DNA of 26,730 nucleotides from IMG/VR virus record IMGVR_UViG_3300028920_000235, positions 1 to 26,730 of that record; one strand, written 5' to 3'. Positions 1 through 6,905 of this stretch are shown one piece after another. The notes beneath the pieces were generated by a model that saw only the letters and a list, made by a program, of their open reading frames with translations, made no database searches and was not told the origin of the DNA. Each line of letters begins with the position of its first letter. Within the stretch, counting starts at the first letter, position 1. Source of the DNA: a virus. The position numbers and the translations under genes were made by a program.

Positions 1-2
1 TG

Positions 3-461
3 ATTATTTTAGTATTTATGGCAGTTTTAATGTCATGTGAAAAAACATAAATTTATCAAGAAATTTATCCGGAACCTGAAAACACTTTATTTCTTTATGA
101 TCTAATTTCAAAATTCAGAAATGAAGTTGATTATAGGTTTCTTGATAATAATTACACTCAATATAATGGAATGTTTTATTATAGTAGAACAACAGGAATA
201 AGAGCTAGTACATATTATGGTGATTTAGGTCTTTTGAATAAGGTTATTTACATTATTAATGACAGTGTTGATATGAATGATGTTCTTGCTGAACTAAATG
301 AAAATTTAACTATTGAAAATGATACACTTTGGATTGAATCAATTGCATATCCAGACATTAGTTCACCATATATGCATCAAGACACTAATTTGTGGGTTTT
401 GCTTCCAGATACTGAAATTGATAGTGATAAGTTTGTTTTAACTGCATATAAAAAACAATAA
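3..461 (+). pseudogene. Lipoprotein-like reading frame interrupted by an in-frame TAA
   Basis: The frame is open from the window edge, so its start is missing. It begins with a hydrophobic stretch ending in a lipobox (LMSC, with Cys at 36-38) followed by EKT, which is what a lipoprotein signal peptide looks like. TAA at 48-50 then stops it, but the same frame stays open to the TAA at 459-461 with protein-like sequence such as IYQEIYPEPENTLFLYDLIS. An intact version would be a secreted lipoprotein of about 150 residues. Because the frame is identical on both sides, a single nonsense change explains the break better than an indel. Translation could restart at ATG 171, giving 96 residues without a signal peptide. 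I recognise no family beyond the lipobox. Phages sometimes use small lipoproteins for superinfection exclusion, but nothing here shows that role. Confidence 0.5.
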
Positions 462-462
462 T

Positions 463-642
463 ATGTTTTTAGATGAAAAGCTTCTTCAGATCTGCATTGA
501 TACTGAAATTAATTCTGGTGAAGATGTTCAGAATTTAAATACTATTCTTTGCACTGAATGTGAAGAAGCTTTAAAAGGATATATTGACTTAACTAAGCCA
601 AAAAAAAGAAAGTTAAAATTCTTTCTGGATTGTGTATCCTGA
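463..642 (+). CDS. Small hypothetical protein, 59 aa, possibly frameshifted near its end
   Basis: ATG 463 lies one base after the preceding stop. The product is acidic at first, has a CTEC pair near residue 31, and turns basic (KPKKRKLKFF) before ending at TGA 640-642. Skipping one base at about 625 joins it to an open +1 frame ending in FWIVYPEDHRRFIVKIKQE with stop TAA 680-682. The next gene starts at 684, which matches the tight spacing used throughout this block. The original gene therefore probably ended at 682 with about 72 residues. Whether the shift is a mutation, a sequence error or programmed cannot be told. No family recognised. Confidence 0.5.
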   Translation: MFLDEKLLQICIDTEINSGEDVQNLNTILCTECEEALKGYIDLTKPKKRKLKFFLDCVS

Positions 643-683
643 AGATCACAGAAGATTTATTGTTAAAATAAAACAGGAATAAG

Positions 684-845
684 ATGGAATCTAAAATTGG
701 CGCTGCTAAAGTAAAGATGATTAATCTGAAATGGCAAATCATGAAAACAAGCTTCTTTCAATTCAAAAAAAGAAGAAATTTGAGATTAGAAGCCAAATCT
801 CTTGCAAAGTTATATAACATTGAGTATAAAAATAAGAACTTATAA
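684..845 (+). CDS. Small basic hypothetical protein, 53 aa
   Basis: This short frame runs from ATG 684 to TAA 843-845. It fills the gap between its neighbours exactly: one base separates its stop from the deformylase ATG at 847. The product is rich in Lys and Arg (for example FFQFKKRRNLRLEAKSLAKL) and has no cysteine pairs or membrane segment. The basic character would suit nucleic-acid or ribosome contact, but that is only a guess from composition. No family recognised. Confidence 0.5.
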   Translation: MESKIGAAKVKMINLKWQIMKTSFFQFKKRRNLRLEAKSLAKLYNIEYKNKNL

Positions 846-846
846 C

Positions 847-1389
847 ATGAAATTTAAAATAATACCAAATCAACAAACACCAAAAGTGCAGAAACATGAC
901 AATTCCTGCATCAAAGAAAAAACTAAAGAATTAGTGAATTTTGTGTTGTTTGCTTCCAAACAGGAAAATACAGTTGGCCTTTCAGCAAATCAGGTTTCAT
1001 TGGATGGTGAAAGATTTATGATCCGTGCATTTGCTTTTGTGAATATGGAAACAAAATCTTGGGATCTAGCCGTTAATCCTGTAATTAAAAAAGCATATGG
1101 AATAAATGAAATCAAATATGAAGGTTGTTTGACTTGGAAAGGAATGACAATAATTGCAAAAAGAGCAAGGAAAGTTGATGTTTCATATCACACATTGAAA
1201 GGTGAATTTATACAGAAAACATTTAAAGGATTAACTGCACAGATCTTTCAGCATGAAATGGACCATTTAAATGGTATTGAAGAAAAAATGACACCATATA
1301 AAATAAAAGAAACTTCGCAAAAAATTGAAAGGAATGCCAAATGTCCATGTGGATCCGGTCAAAAGTATAAAAATTGTTGTTTAGTTTAA
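847..1389 (+). CDS. def: Peptide deformylase with C-terminal SEC-C zinc motif
   Basis: Deformylases are metallohydrolases that remove the formyl group from the N-terminal formyl-Met of nascent chains on the ribosome. All three family motifs are present in this 180-residue protein: GLSANQV (44-50, for GxGLAAxQ), EGCL (92-95, with metal ligand Cys94) and HEMDH (136-140, with the two His ligands and catalytic Glu137). The last 15 residues form a SEC-C type zinc motif, CPCGSGQKYKNCC (166-178), as at the end of SecA and in YchJ-like proteins. I chose ATG 847 over the upstream TTG 802 because it follows the preceding stop directly and TTG 802 lies inside that gene. Phage deformylases are known, but usually as short core domains, so the added zinc tail is unusual. 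The assignment is secure; the role of the tail is inferred. Confidence 0.92.
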   Translation: MKFKIIPNQQTPKVQKHDNSCIKEKTKELVNFVLFASKQENTVGLSANQVSLDGERFMIRAFAFVNMETKSWDLAVNPVIKKAYGINEIKYEGCLTWKGMTIIAKRARKVDVSYHTLKGEFIQKTFKGLTAQIFQHEMDHLNGIEEKMTPYKIKETSQKIERNAKCPCGSGQKYKNCCLV

Positions 1390-1400
1390 AATTTTAAAAT

Positions 1401-1610
1401 ATGAGATTAACAAATGATTTTAAAAAAGGTGATATTTATGTTGATTCACAATTTAAAAAATTTGCAACAGAATTAACATTTGAATTTCAAAAGGAAGGTG
1501 TAAATCATTTTTCAGTGAAAGATCCTGGTGATTATTGTACTGATGAAAATGGATTTGTATTTTTTCCAAAAAGTGAATCTTTATTTAAAAAGCCTAAAAC
1601 ATGGGATTAA
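1401..1610 (+). CDS. Hypothetical protein, 69 aa
   Basis: ATG 1401 starts 11 bases after the deformylase stop, behind an A/T-rich leader. The product alternates charged and aromatic residues and has no signal peptide, membrane segment or cysteine motif. Its end overlaps the next gene by 10 bases, with ATG 1601 inside the last codons, so the two are probably translationally coupled. No family recognised. Confidence 0.6.
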   Translation: MRLTNDFKKGDIYVDSQFKKFATELTFEFQKEGVNHFSVKDPGDYCTDENGFVFFPKSESLFKKPKTWD

Positions 1611-1960
1611 GTGCAACTGAAAGGATGCGCAGGTGGCGCAAAAACAATCCAATGAATGCAGCTTATAATAATTTAAAGAATAATGCAAAAAGAAGGGGAA
1701 AACCTTTTGAATTGACATTTGAACAATTCAAGCAATTTGCGATAAAAACAGAATACATTGCTAAAAAAGGAATTTCTGCAACTTCATACACTATTGACAG
1801 AATAAATGAAGAATTGGGATATACAATTGACAATATTCAGGTGCTTCAAAATTCTGATAACATAAAGAAATATAAACGCTTTCGATTAGGTGAATTAGGA
1901 CAACCAGAATTCAGGATAGAAACAGTCAAATCACCTGATGTTAGCAATTGTCCTTTTTGA
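1601..1960 (+). CDS. HNH-like endonuclease without zinc cysteines, 119 aa
   Basis: The C-terminal half has the layout of phage HNH nucleases of the SIDRI...GYTxDNIQxL type: YTIDRINEELGYTIDNIQVL at about residues 67-86, then an Asn-rich helix (NSDNIKKYK). The N-terminus (MRRWRKNNPMNAAYNNLKNNAKRRGK) is basic and could bind DNA. The usual Cys pairs that hold the fold in many HNH proteins are absent, and Asp of IDRI stands where the first HNH His would be expected. It is therefore either a zinc-free relative or an inactive one. It could be a free-standing homing nuclease or a replication-linked nicking enzyme. The ATG overlaps the upstream gene by 10 bases. Confidence 0.6.
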   Translation: MGLSATERMRRWRKNNPMNAAYNNLKNNAKRRGKPFELTFEQFKQFAIKTEYIAKKGISATSYTIDRINEELGYTIDNIQVLQNSDNIKKYKRFRLGELGQPEFRIETVKSPDVSNCPF

Positions 1961-1996
1961 AAATAAAGAAAATTATAATTTCAAAAACTTAGTAAA

Positions 1997-2398
1997 ATGA
2001 AAATAAGAAGACTTTACACAAAGGAACAGTTTATTAGTTATTTAAAAGAAACTAATGATATTGATCATTCAAGAAAACTTGGTTTGATATTTAGATTTAA
2101 TGATTTACAAAAGCAATTCTTCAAAAAAGAAATGGCTGTTAATTTAATAGAAAAGCCAAAGAAATATGAAAAATATTTAAAATGTGGATCATTTGGTGCT
2201 TTGACTTTATCTGAACTTGAAGCATGTCAAAAATATAATAAAGCTAAAAAGAAAAAAATCTTCAAAAATTTAAGAATCACAGAATCTGGTGAATTTGTTG
2301 TTTTTAAAGATTTAGCAATCAGGATCAAGGGGTTAACTTTGCATGAATTATCAGAACAGACCGGTGGTGAAATAGAAACTATAAATTTGGAAATATGA
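1997..2398 (+). CDS. Hypothetical protein, 133 aa
   Basis: A basic soluble protein starting at ATG 1997, 36 bases after the HNH-like gene. It contains a very basic stretch (YNKAKKKKIFKNLRI) in its second half. There is no signal peptide or membrane segment. Its stop overlaps the next start as ATGA at 2395-2398, so it is probably part of the same operon. No family recognised. Confidence 0.65.
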   Translation: MKIRRLYTKEQFISYLKETNDIDHSRKLGLIFRFNDLQKQFFKKEMAVNLIEKPKKYEKYLKCGSFGALTLSELEACQKYNKAKKKKIFKNLRITESGEFVVFKDLAIRIKGLTLHELSEQTGGEIETINLEI

Positions 2399-2667
2399 TT
2401 GCAGGATATGGATTCACATCAAATGATCAGACCACATTGCCAGATTTCGATTATAGAAATACAATACTGACAATAAGACATCAGCGTGAAATTGAAATTA
2501 AGTTTACTGAAACAAAAACACAACGTAGTTTAAGACTATTAAAAGAACGTATGTTTGTGAATCCTAAGATTAAACTAAAAAAGAATTTTAACGTTAAAAC
2601 TCATAATTTGAAAATAAGAAATCAATTGCCACAAAGAATAAGGTTAAATGAAAAACCAATATTATGA
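2395..2667 (+). CDS. Hypothetical basic protein, 90 aa
   Basis: It is joined to both neighbours by ATGA overlaps (2395-2398 and 2664-2667). The C-terminal two thirds are strongly basic, with repeated patterns such as KIKLKKNFNVKTHNLKIRNQ, suggesting an extended nucleic-acid-binding tail. There are no cysteines and no hydrophobic segment. No family recognised. Confidence 0.6.
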   Translation: MIAGYGFTSNDQTTLPDFDYRNTILTIRHQREIEIKFTETKTQRSLRLLKERMFVNPKIKLKKNFNVKTHNLKIRNQLPQRIRLNEKPIL

Positions 2668-3044
2668 AAGATGAAATATTTTGCAAAATAGTCACTGAAT
2701 TTGATGGTGAACCGGTTAATCATCCGGATCAGATCAAGAAAATGACATTCACCGGTCAGGAACTAAAAGAATACACAGAACATGTGCTTAATTTTTTCTT
2801 TGATGGTGGTGGTGAAATACACATAAACGGTCCAGGTGGATCCATGGGTGGAAAACATGTTGTTGTGTGTGGATCCGGACCAGATATAATGAACCACACT
2901 TTAAAAGCAAAAATGATTGAATTTAGCAATACAGGTGAAAATATTGCTGCTAATTTAAAAGAACGTTTTAAACCAATTTTTGAACCAAAATCAGGTCAAG
3001 AAAACAGACGTGAAAGAAGAAAAAATATAAAAAAGAGAAAATGA
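2664..3044 (+). CDS. Hypothetical protein with a Gly-rich central loop, 126 aa
   Basis: The middle of the protein has a Gly-rich stretch (DGGGEIHINGPGGSMGGKH), and the C-terminus is a basic helix (RRERRKNIKKRK). The glycine pattern resembles a P-loop only superficially: there is no GxxxxGK[ST] spacing, so I do not call it an NTPase. ATGA overlaps tie it to the gene before and to the HTH gene after. No family recognised. Confidence 0.6.
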   Translation: MKDEIFCKIVTEFDGEPVNHPDQIKKMTFTGQELKEYTEHVLNFFFDGGGEIHINGPGGSMGGKHVVVCGSGPDIMNHTLKAKMIEFSNTGENIAANLKERFKPIFEPKSGQENRRERRKNIKKRK

Positions 3045-3238
3045 ATAAAAATTTAATCAATCCAGAACAATTATCTGATTACCTTCCTGATAAACCAACT
3101 ATTGGGACAATTTATCAATGGGTTCATCACAAAAAGATCCCATTTGTGAAAAAAGGTAAAAAATTATTTTTTGATAAAACTGAAATAGATAATTGGGATG
3201 AAAACAACAGACCTGAAACAATTAAAGCAGCTTTATAA
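3041..3238 (+). CDS. Excisionase/MerR-like HTH DNA-binding protein, 65 aa (copy 1)
   Basis: The sequence matches the small winged-HTH family annotated as helix-turn-helix 17 or excisionase-type: a helix (PEQLSDYLP), a recognition segment (TIGTIYQWVHHKKIPF), then a wing (VKKGKKLFFDKTEIDNW). It would bind DNA as a small regulator or architectural factor. Its 3' end overlaps the primase gene by 41 bases, so the two are co-expressed. A clear paralogue lies at 6902-7099. No integrase is visible in the window, so excision is not supported; regulation or origin binding is equally possible. Confidence 0.75.
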   Translation: MNKNLINPEQLSDYLPDKPTIGTIYQWVHHKKIPFVKKGKKLFFDKTEIDNWDENNRPETIKAAL

Positions 3239-5333
3239 ACATTTTTCAATTATTCCAGTTAAGGAAACAAAAGCACCTGCAATCAGGACATGGAAACCTT
3301 ACAGAGAAAACAAAATTGAATTTGAAAAGCTTTCAAAATACAGTCACTTTGCAATAATATGTGGCTTTGATAATCTTGAAGTTATTGATATTGATAATCA
3401 TTTTGGTGATGCTGATGATTTATATCAATATATCATTGACAATATTCCTGGTGAATTTCCAGAATTTCCGATAATAAGCACAAAAGGTGGTGGATATCAC
3501 ATTTACTTCAAATGCAAAGAAATAGAAGGAAATCAAAAATTAGCGCAAAGGATAAACGACAAAGGCAGGCCAGAAACACTTGTTGAAACTCGTGGTGCAG
3601 GTGGATATGTAGTTGGACCACCAACAGAAGGATATGATTTAATTGCAGGAAACATTTTTGATGTTCCAAAGATATCTGAAGATCAAAGGAATGTGCTGAT
3701 TGAAATATGTAAATCACTGCATGAAATTGATCCAAATGCAAAGCAAGAATCAAAAAACACAAACAATGATTCTTCAGAAAAACCAGGTGATCTGTATAAT
3801 AATGATGCAGGATCCATTGAAGAAACAATTGGATTGCTTAAAAAAGCAGGATGGAAAACTTCAGACAATAAGCACTTTACAAGACCAGACAAAAAAACAG
3901 GTGTTTCTGCAACATTTGGGAAAGTTGGATTAAACAAATTTTATGTGTTTTCATCAAATGCATTTCCATTTGAACCAGATGAATCATATACAATGTTTGG
4001 TGTTCGTGCAACACTTCTTCATGGTGGTGATTATTCAGAATGCGCAAAAGAACTACATCAAAAATTCAATTCCTTAGATATAAAACTTCCTGCAAAAAAA
4101 GAAAAGAAAAAAGAAAAACCGGCTCCAAGGAAATCAAAAGACAAATGGAAAGTTTTGATGCAGATAATCAAAGATTGGGGTTTGAAGTTTAGGTTTAACG
4201 AATTAACAAAAGTGTTGGAATTTAGCAGAAATGATCAAAAATTTGAACAATTAGGATTGTTGATTGGTGATATTATCCGTGAAATGGAACTTAACAGGGG
4301 TGTTAAAGCAATATCATCATCAAAGGTGTTGGAAATGATAAGCAACACCACAATATGCGAAATTTACAACCCTATTAAGAAATTTTTCAACATGCTTCCA
4401 GAATGGGATGGTGAAGATCATTTTCAAAAGCTCACAAAATATATTGAACTGGCCATTGATGAAAAGCCTGATTTCTTTTATTCAATGTTAAAAAAGCATG
4501 TGATTAGAGCTTGTAAATGTGCTTTATATCCTGAATACACCAACAGAATGGTTCTAACTTTTTATGGTGGTCAAGAAATTGGGAAATCAATGTTTTTCCG
4601 GTGGTTGGTTCCAAATGAAATTTACAATGAAGAACCAATTAATCCTGCTGATAAAGATAGTATTTTAGCATTAAGTAGATATTTAATTATTAACCTGGAA
4701 GAATTGGATTCACTAAATAAAAAGGATGTTTCAAAATTGAAAGCATTTATTTCACGTGGTGATGTTACAAAACGTGTTGCATATGGCAGGCATGAAGAAA
4801 AGTTTACAAGAATTTCAAGTTTTGTTGGAAATACAAATAAATCAGATATTCTTGCAGATGAAACCAACACCAGGTGGATCATTGTAAAAGTGAAAAAATT
4901 TAACTGGAAAGCATACACAAAAGAAATTGATCCATTACAATTATGGTCACAAGCTATTCATGAAATGAAACTTGGTCCGGAAAGTGGTGAATTAAATATT
5001 GCAGAAAAAGGTGAAAGAGAACTTAGAAATAATCAACAATTCCTTGAAACAACACAAGAACGTGAAATTTTAATGAAATATTTTGATGAAGGTGAAGATC
5101 TAATGACAGCAACCGATGTTAAAATATTAATAGAAAGGAAAATTCCAAATATTAAAATAAATTTAAACCAATTAGTCAGAGAATTAAGAAGGGTTCATGG
5201 TGAAAGTGAATTGGACCGTGTTGGTGGAAAGGTTGGAAGATATTATAAATTAAAAAATAGTTTTATTCCTGATTATGCTGACATGCATGGTGATTTTAAA
5301 GCTGTTCAATCTAAAGATGAACTTCCTTTTTAA
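3198..5333 (+). CDS. Primase-polymerase/VapE-type helicase fusion, 711 aa
   Basis: This is the probable replication protein. The N-terminal domain is a bifunctional primase-polymerase (AEP/Prim-Pol type): catalytic DID in EVIDIDNH (61-68), STKGGGYHIYF (94-104) and RGAGGYVVGPP (132-142). The C-terminal half is a VapE/VirE-type SF3-like ATPase: Walker A GGQEIGKS (457-464), Walker B region LIINLEE (496-502), and the family-typical stretch SSFVGNTNKSDIL with a downstream Arg (NTRWIIV). A basic linker (KKEKKKEKPAPRKSKDK) joins the two. It should prime and unwind phage DNA. The start at 3198 overlaps the HTH gene by 41 bases and fits the usual Prim-Pol N-terminus. The last five residues are DELPF, very like the acidic SSB tail; this is unusual. 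Confidence 0.9.
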   Translation: MKTTDLKQLKQLYKHFSIIPVKETKAPAIRTWKPYRENKIEFEKLSKYSHFAIICGFDNLEVIDIDNHFGDADDLYQYIIDNIPGEFPEFPIISTKGGGYHIYFKCKEIEGNQKLAQRINDKGRPETLVETRGAGGYVVGPPTEGYDLIAGNIFDVPKISEDQRNVLIEICKSLHEIDPNAKQESKNTNNDSSEKPGDLYNNDAGSIEETIGLLKKAGWKTSDNKHFTRPDKKTGVSATFGKVGLNKFYVFSSNAFPFEPDESYTMFGVRATLLHGGDYSECAKELHQKFNSLDIKLPAKKEKKKEKPAPRKSKDKWKVLMQIIKDWGLKFRFNELTKVLEFSRNDQKFEQLGLLIGDIIREMELNRGVKAISSSKVLEMISNTTICEIYNPIKKFFNMLPEWDGEDHFQKLTKYIELAIDEKPDFFYSMLKKHVIRACKCALYPEYTNRMVLTFYGGQEIGKSMFFRWLVPNEIYNEEPINPADKDSILALSRYLIINLEELDSLNKKDVSKLKAFISRGDVTKRVAYGRHEEKFTRISSFVGNTNKSDILADETNTRWIIVKVKKFNWKAYTKEIDPLQLWSQAIHEMKLGPESGELNIAEKGERELRNNQQFLETTQEREILMKYFDEGEDLMTATDVKILIERKIPNIKINLNQLVRELRRVHGESELDRVGGKVGRYYKLKNSFIPDYADMHGDFKAVQSKDELPF

Positions 5334-5399
5334 CTATTTAGAATGAATTTAAATTAATAAACTTTTACAAGTAATTACAAATAAATATAAATAAAATAT

Positions 5400-5407
5400 T
5401 AATTTTG
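5400..5407 (+). promoter_or_regulatory. Candidate Bacteroidota-type -7 box (TAATTTTG)
   Basis: TAATTTTG fits the Bacteroidota -7 consensus TAnnTTTG. It lies 23 bases before ATG 5431, in the 97-base gap after the primase gene, where a new transcript could begin. No clear TTG/TTTG -33 box is visible at the expected distance, so the call is tentative. Confidence 0.4.
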
Positions 5408-5430
5408 TTAAACACATAAAAAATAAAGAT

Positions 5431-5751
5431 ATGATTAAAAAATTTAAAACTTGGATTGTATTTCAGCTTGTGACATTTAAAGGATGGGTTGTTTTCACAT
5501 ACAACAGTTGGTGGAACACAAGACATCTAAAAAAAATGACAAAAGATGCTGATAAAAAACATGAATTAACAGGAAAACAATTTTTTGTTGTTCCTGCATC
5601 TAAAACCAGACTGATGGTTGTTGATAATTCTTATGTTAAAGCATATAATAAAATGGCATCTAAACAGAAAAGACCAAAAATAACACATCCGCAACTTTTA
5701 GAAATGTGCTATTATAAAACACCTTCAGGAACCTATGGAACCAATAGATAA
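5431..5751 (+). CDS. Hypothetical protein with Trp/aromatic-rich N-terminus, 106 aa
   Basis: The first 30 residues are hydrophobic and aromatic (WIVFQLVTFKGWVVFTYNSWW) and may associate with the membrane. The rest is soluble and basic, with a stretch (KQFFVVPASKTRLMVVDNSYV) that looks like a small beta domain. It is the first gene after the candidate promoter at 5400. The next gene starts inside its last codons at 5735. No family recognised. Confidence 0.65.
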   Translation: MIKKFKTWIVFQLVTFKGWVVFTYNSWWNTRHLKKMTKDADKKHELTGKQFFVVPASKTRLMVVDNSYVKAYNKMASKQKRPKITHPQLLEMCYYKTPSGTYGTNR

Positions 5752-5893
5752 TTTATTAATAACTATTGCTGATAAATTAACAGAAGAAGATCTGTTTGAA
5801 TCTAATGTTGAAGAAGCTATTCTTGAAGAAGATATTATGGATTTTAGAAATAATTTAAAAGAAATATTACATGGAAATTCAGCTAACAATTGA
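5735..5893 (+). CDS. Small acidic hypothetical protein, 52 aa
   Basis: ATG 5735 lies inside the end of the preceding gene (17-base overlap) and the frame runs to TGA 5891-5893. The product is strikingly acidic (LTEEDLFESNVEEAILEED) and likely helical. Small acidic phage proteins often act as inhibitors or DNA mimics, but nothing specific shows that here. The following gene starts within it at 5871. No family recognised. Confidence 0.5.
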   Translation: MEPIDNLLITIADKLTEEDLFESNVEEAILEEDIMDFRNNLKEILHGNSANN

Positions 5894-6029
5894 AGGTTTT
5901 GAATTGCCTAAAAAAAGAAAACAAAATGTCACTTTGATGGACAAATCATATTTCATTAAGATGAACATGAAGGAAAAAATGCCAAATCTTTATAAATACA
6001 TAATGAAAAATGGAAGATATAAAAATTGA
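5871..6029 (+). CDS. Small basic hypothetical protein, 52 aa
   Basis: ATG 5871 overlaps the previous gene by 23 bases, and TGA 6027-6029 overlaps the next gene's start at 6010. The product is basic (ELPKKRKQN, NMKEKMPNLYKYIMKNGRYKN) and Met-rich. The layered overlaps on both sides support it as a real coupled gene. No family recognised. Confidence 0.5.
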   Translation: MEIQLTIEGFELPKKRKQNVTLMDKSYFIKMNMKEKMPNLYKYIMKNGRYKN

Positions 6030-6237
6030 CAATGCACCACCGGCGCCAAAAAAAGAAATGAATATTAAAATTTTAACTGAGTTAAACACTGAAATTTCTG
6101 GTTTAATTGACAAATTAAATCCTTTCGATAAAGAAGGACAAACAGACATAACTACTGCAATAAAACTTCTAAAAGAAGCAGGAACAAGAATTGCACAATT
6201 CTATTATAAACCAAATAATCTTGAAAAAGATGCTTAA
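6010..6237 (+). CDS. Hypothetical protein, 75 aa
   Basis: It starts at ATG 6010 inside the preceding gene and ends at TAA 6235-6237, overlapping ATG 6230 of the next. After a Pro-rich segment (APPAPKKE) the rest looks helical (ILTELNTEISGLIDKLNPFDKEG). No membrane segment or cysteine. No family recognised. Confidence 0.6.
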   Translation: MEDIKIDNAPPAPKKEMNIKILTELNTEISGLIDKLNPFDKEGQTDITTAIKLLKEAGTRIAQFYYKPNNLEKDA

Positions 6238-6529
6238 AAATTTTAATAGAAAAAACAGATTATTCAGAAAAATAACTTCTGAAATGAAAAATCAATTCAA
6301 ATGCACTGACAATAAGGATTGCACTATTTACAGAAAATATGTTGGTGATAGTATTCTGGAATATGAAATTCCATTGCAAATTTTAGATGTTTTTCACAAC
6401 AAAGAATCATTTTATGTTGCAAAAATGTTGTTTTTTGTAATGCGAACCACAAAAAACATGAATGGTTGGAAGGTCATAAAATATAAAGAATTAGTTGAAA
6501 TTTATAATTTGATAAAAAATGAATCTTAA
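6230..6529 (+). CDS. Hypothetical basic protein, 99 aa
   Basis: I place the start at ATG 6230, which overlaps the preceding stop by 8 bases, rather than at the upstream non-ATG start at 6191 inside that gene. The product has a basic N-terminus (MLKNFNRKNRLFRKI), a Cys pair 8 residues apart (CTDNKDCTIY) and a mixed alpha/beta remainder. Its end overlaps the DnaA-like gene by 11 bases. No family recognised. Confidence 0.6.
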   Translation: MLKNFNRKNRLFRKITSEMKNQFKCTDNKDCTIYRKYVGDSILEYEIPLQILDVFHNKESFYVAKMLFFVMRTTKNMNGWKVIKYKELVEIYNLIKNES

Positions 6530-6905
6530 AAAACAAAAAGTTTCTGCATATATGATTCCAGGTGTTAATGATCCTGATTCTATAAAAAAACCAAAAAGAA
6601 AATATCTTTTTATTGAAGAAGTGAAACAGATTGTTGCATTATATTTTGGAATTCCTTTGTTTAATTTGTCCTTAAAAAATAAAAGCAGAAAAATAGTTGA
6701 ACCAAGGCAAGTTGCACATTATTTTGCAAGAAAATATACAGAAGAAAGTTTTGCTTTAATTGGAAAGGAAATTGGTGGTGTTGATCATGCAACTGTGATT
6801 CATTCTATTAAAACAATTGATGATTTAATTGATTCAAATAGAATGTTTGAAAAAAAGATTCAGGAAATTAGCACTTTAATGATAAATAAAAGGGACCAAA
6901 AATGA
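6519..6905 (+). CDS. Stand-alone DnaA domain IV-like DNA-binding protein, 128 aa
   Basis: Residues 30-107 match the C-terminal DNA-binding domain of DnaA. They include EPRQVAHYFARK (61-72), the counterpart of the basic-loop helix, and GGVDHATVIHS (86-96), the DnaA signature usually seen as GGRDHTTVLHA. DnaA domains I-III, including the AAA+ ATPase, are absent; only a short basic lead of about 28 residues precedes it. It should bind DnaA-box-like sites without ATP-driven assembly. It could mark a phage origin for the primase-helicase, or compete with host DnaA. It overlaps its upstream gene by 11 bases and its downstream HTH gene by 4. Confidence 0.85.
   Translation: MNLKKQKVSAYMIPGVNDPDSIKKPKRKYLFIEEVKQIVALYFGIPLFNLSLKNKSRKIVEPRQVAHYFARKYTEESFALIGKEIGGVDHATVIHSIKTIDDLIDSNRMFEKKIQEISTLMINKRDQK

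Noticed and set aside
2664-3044. Gly-rich loop GPGGSMGGKH as a P-loop NTPase motif
   Set aside because: The spacing does not fit GxxxxGK[ST] and no Walker B is visible.
3041-3238. The HTH protein as a true excisionase
   Set aside because: No integrase or attachment site is seen, and a paralogue lies in the replication module; a general DNA-binding role is safer.
3508-3937. Opposite-strand open frames within the primase gene and similar frames inside the tail genes
   Set aside because: They lie wholly inside strongly supported genes, lack recognisable motifs and have low-complexity His/Leu/Gln or Phe/Ile/Ser-rich translations typical of shadow frames.
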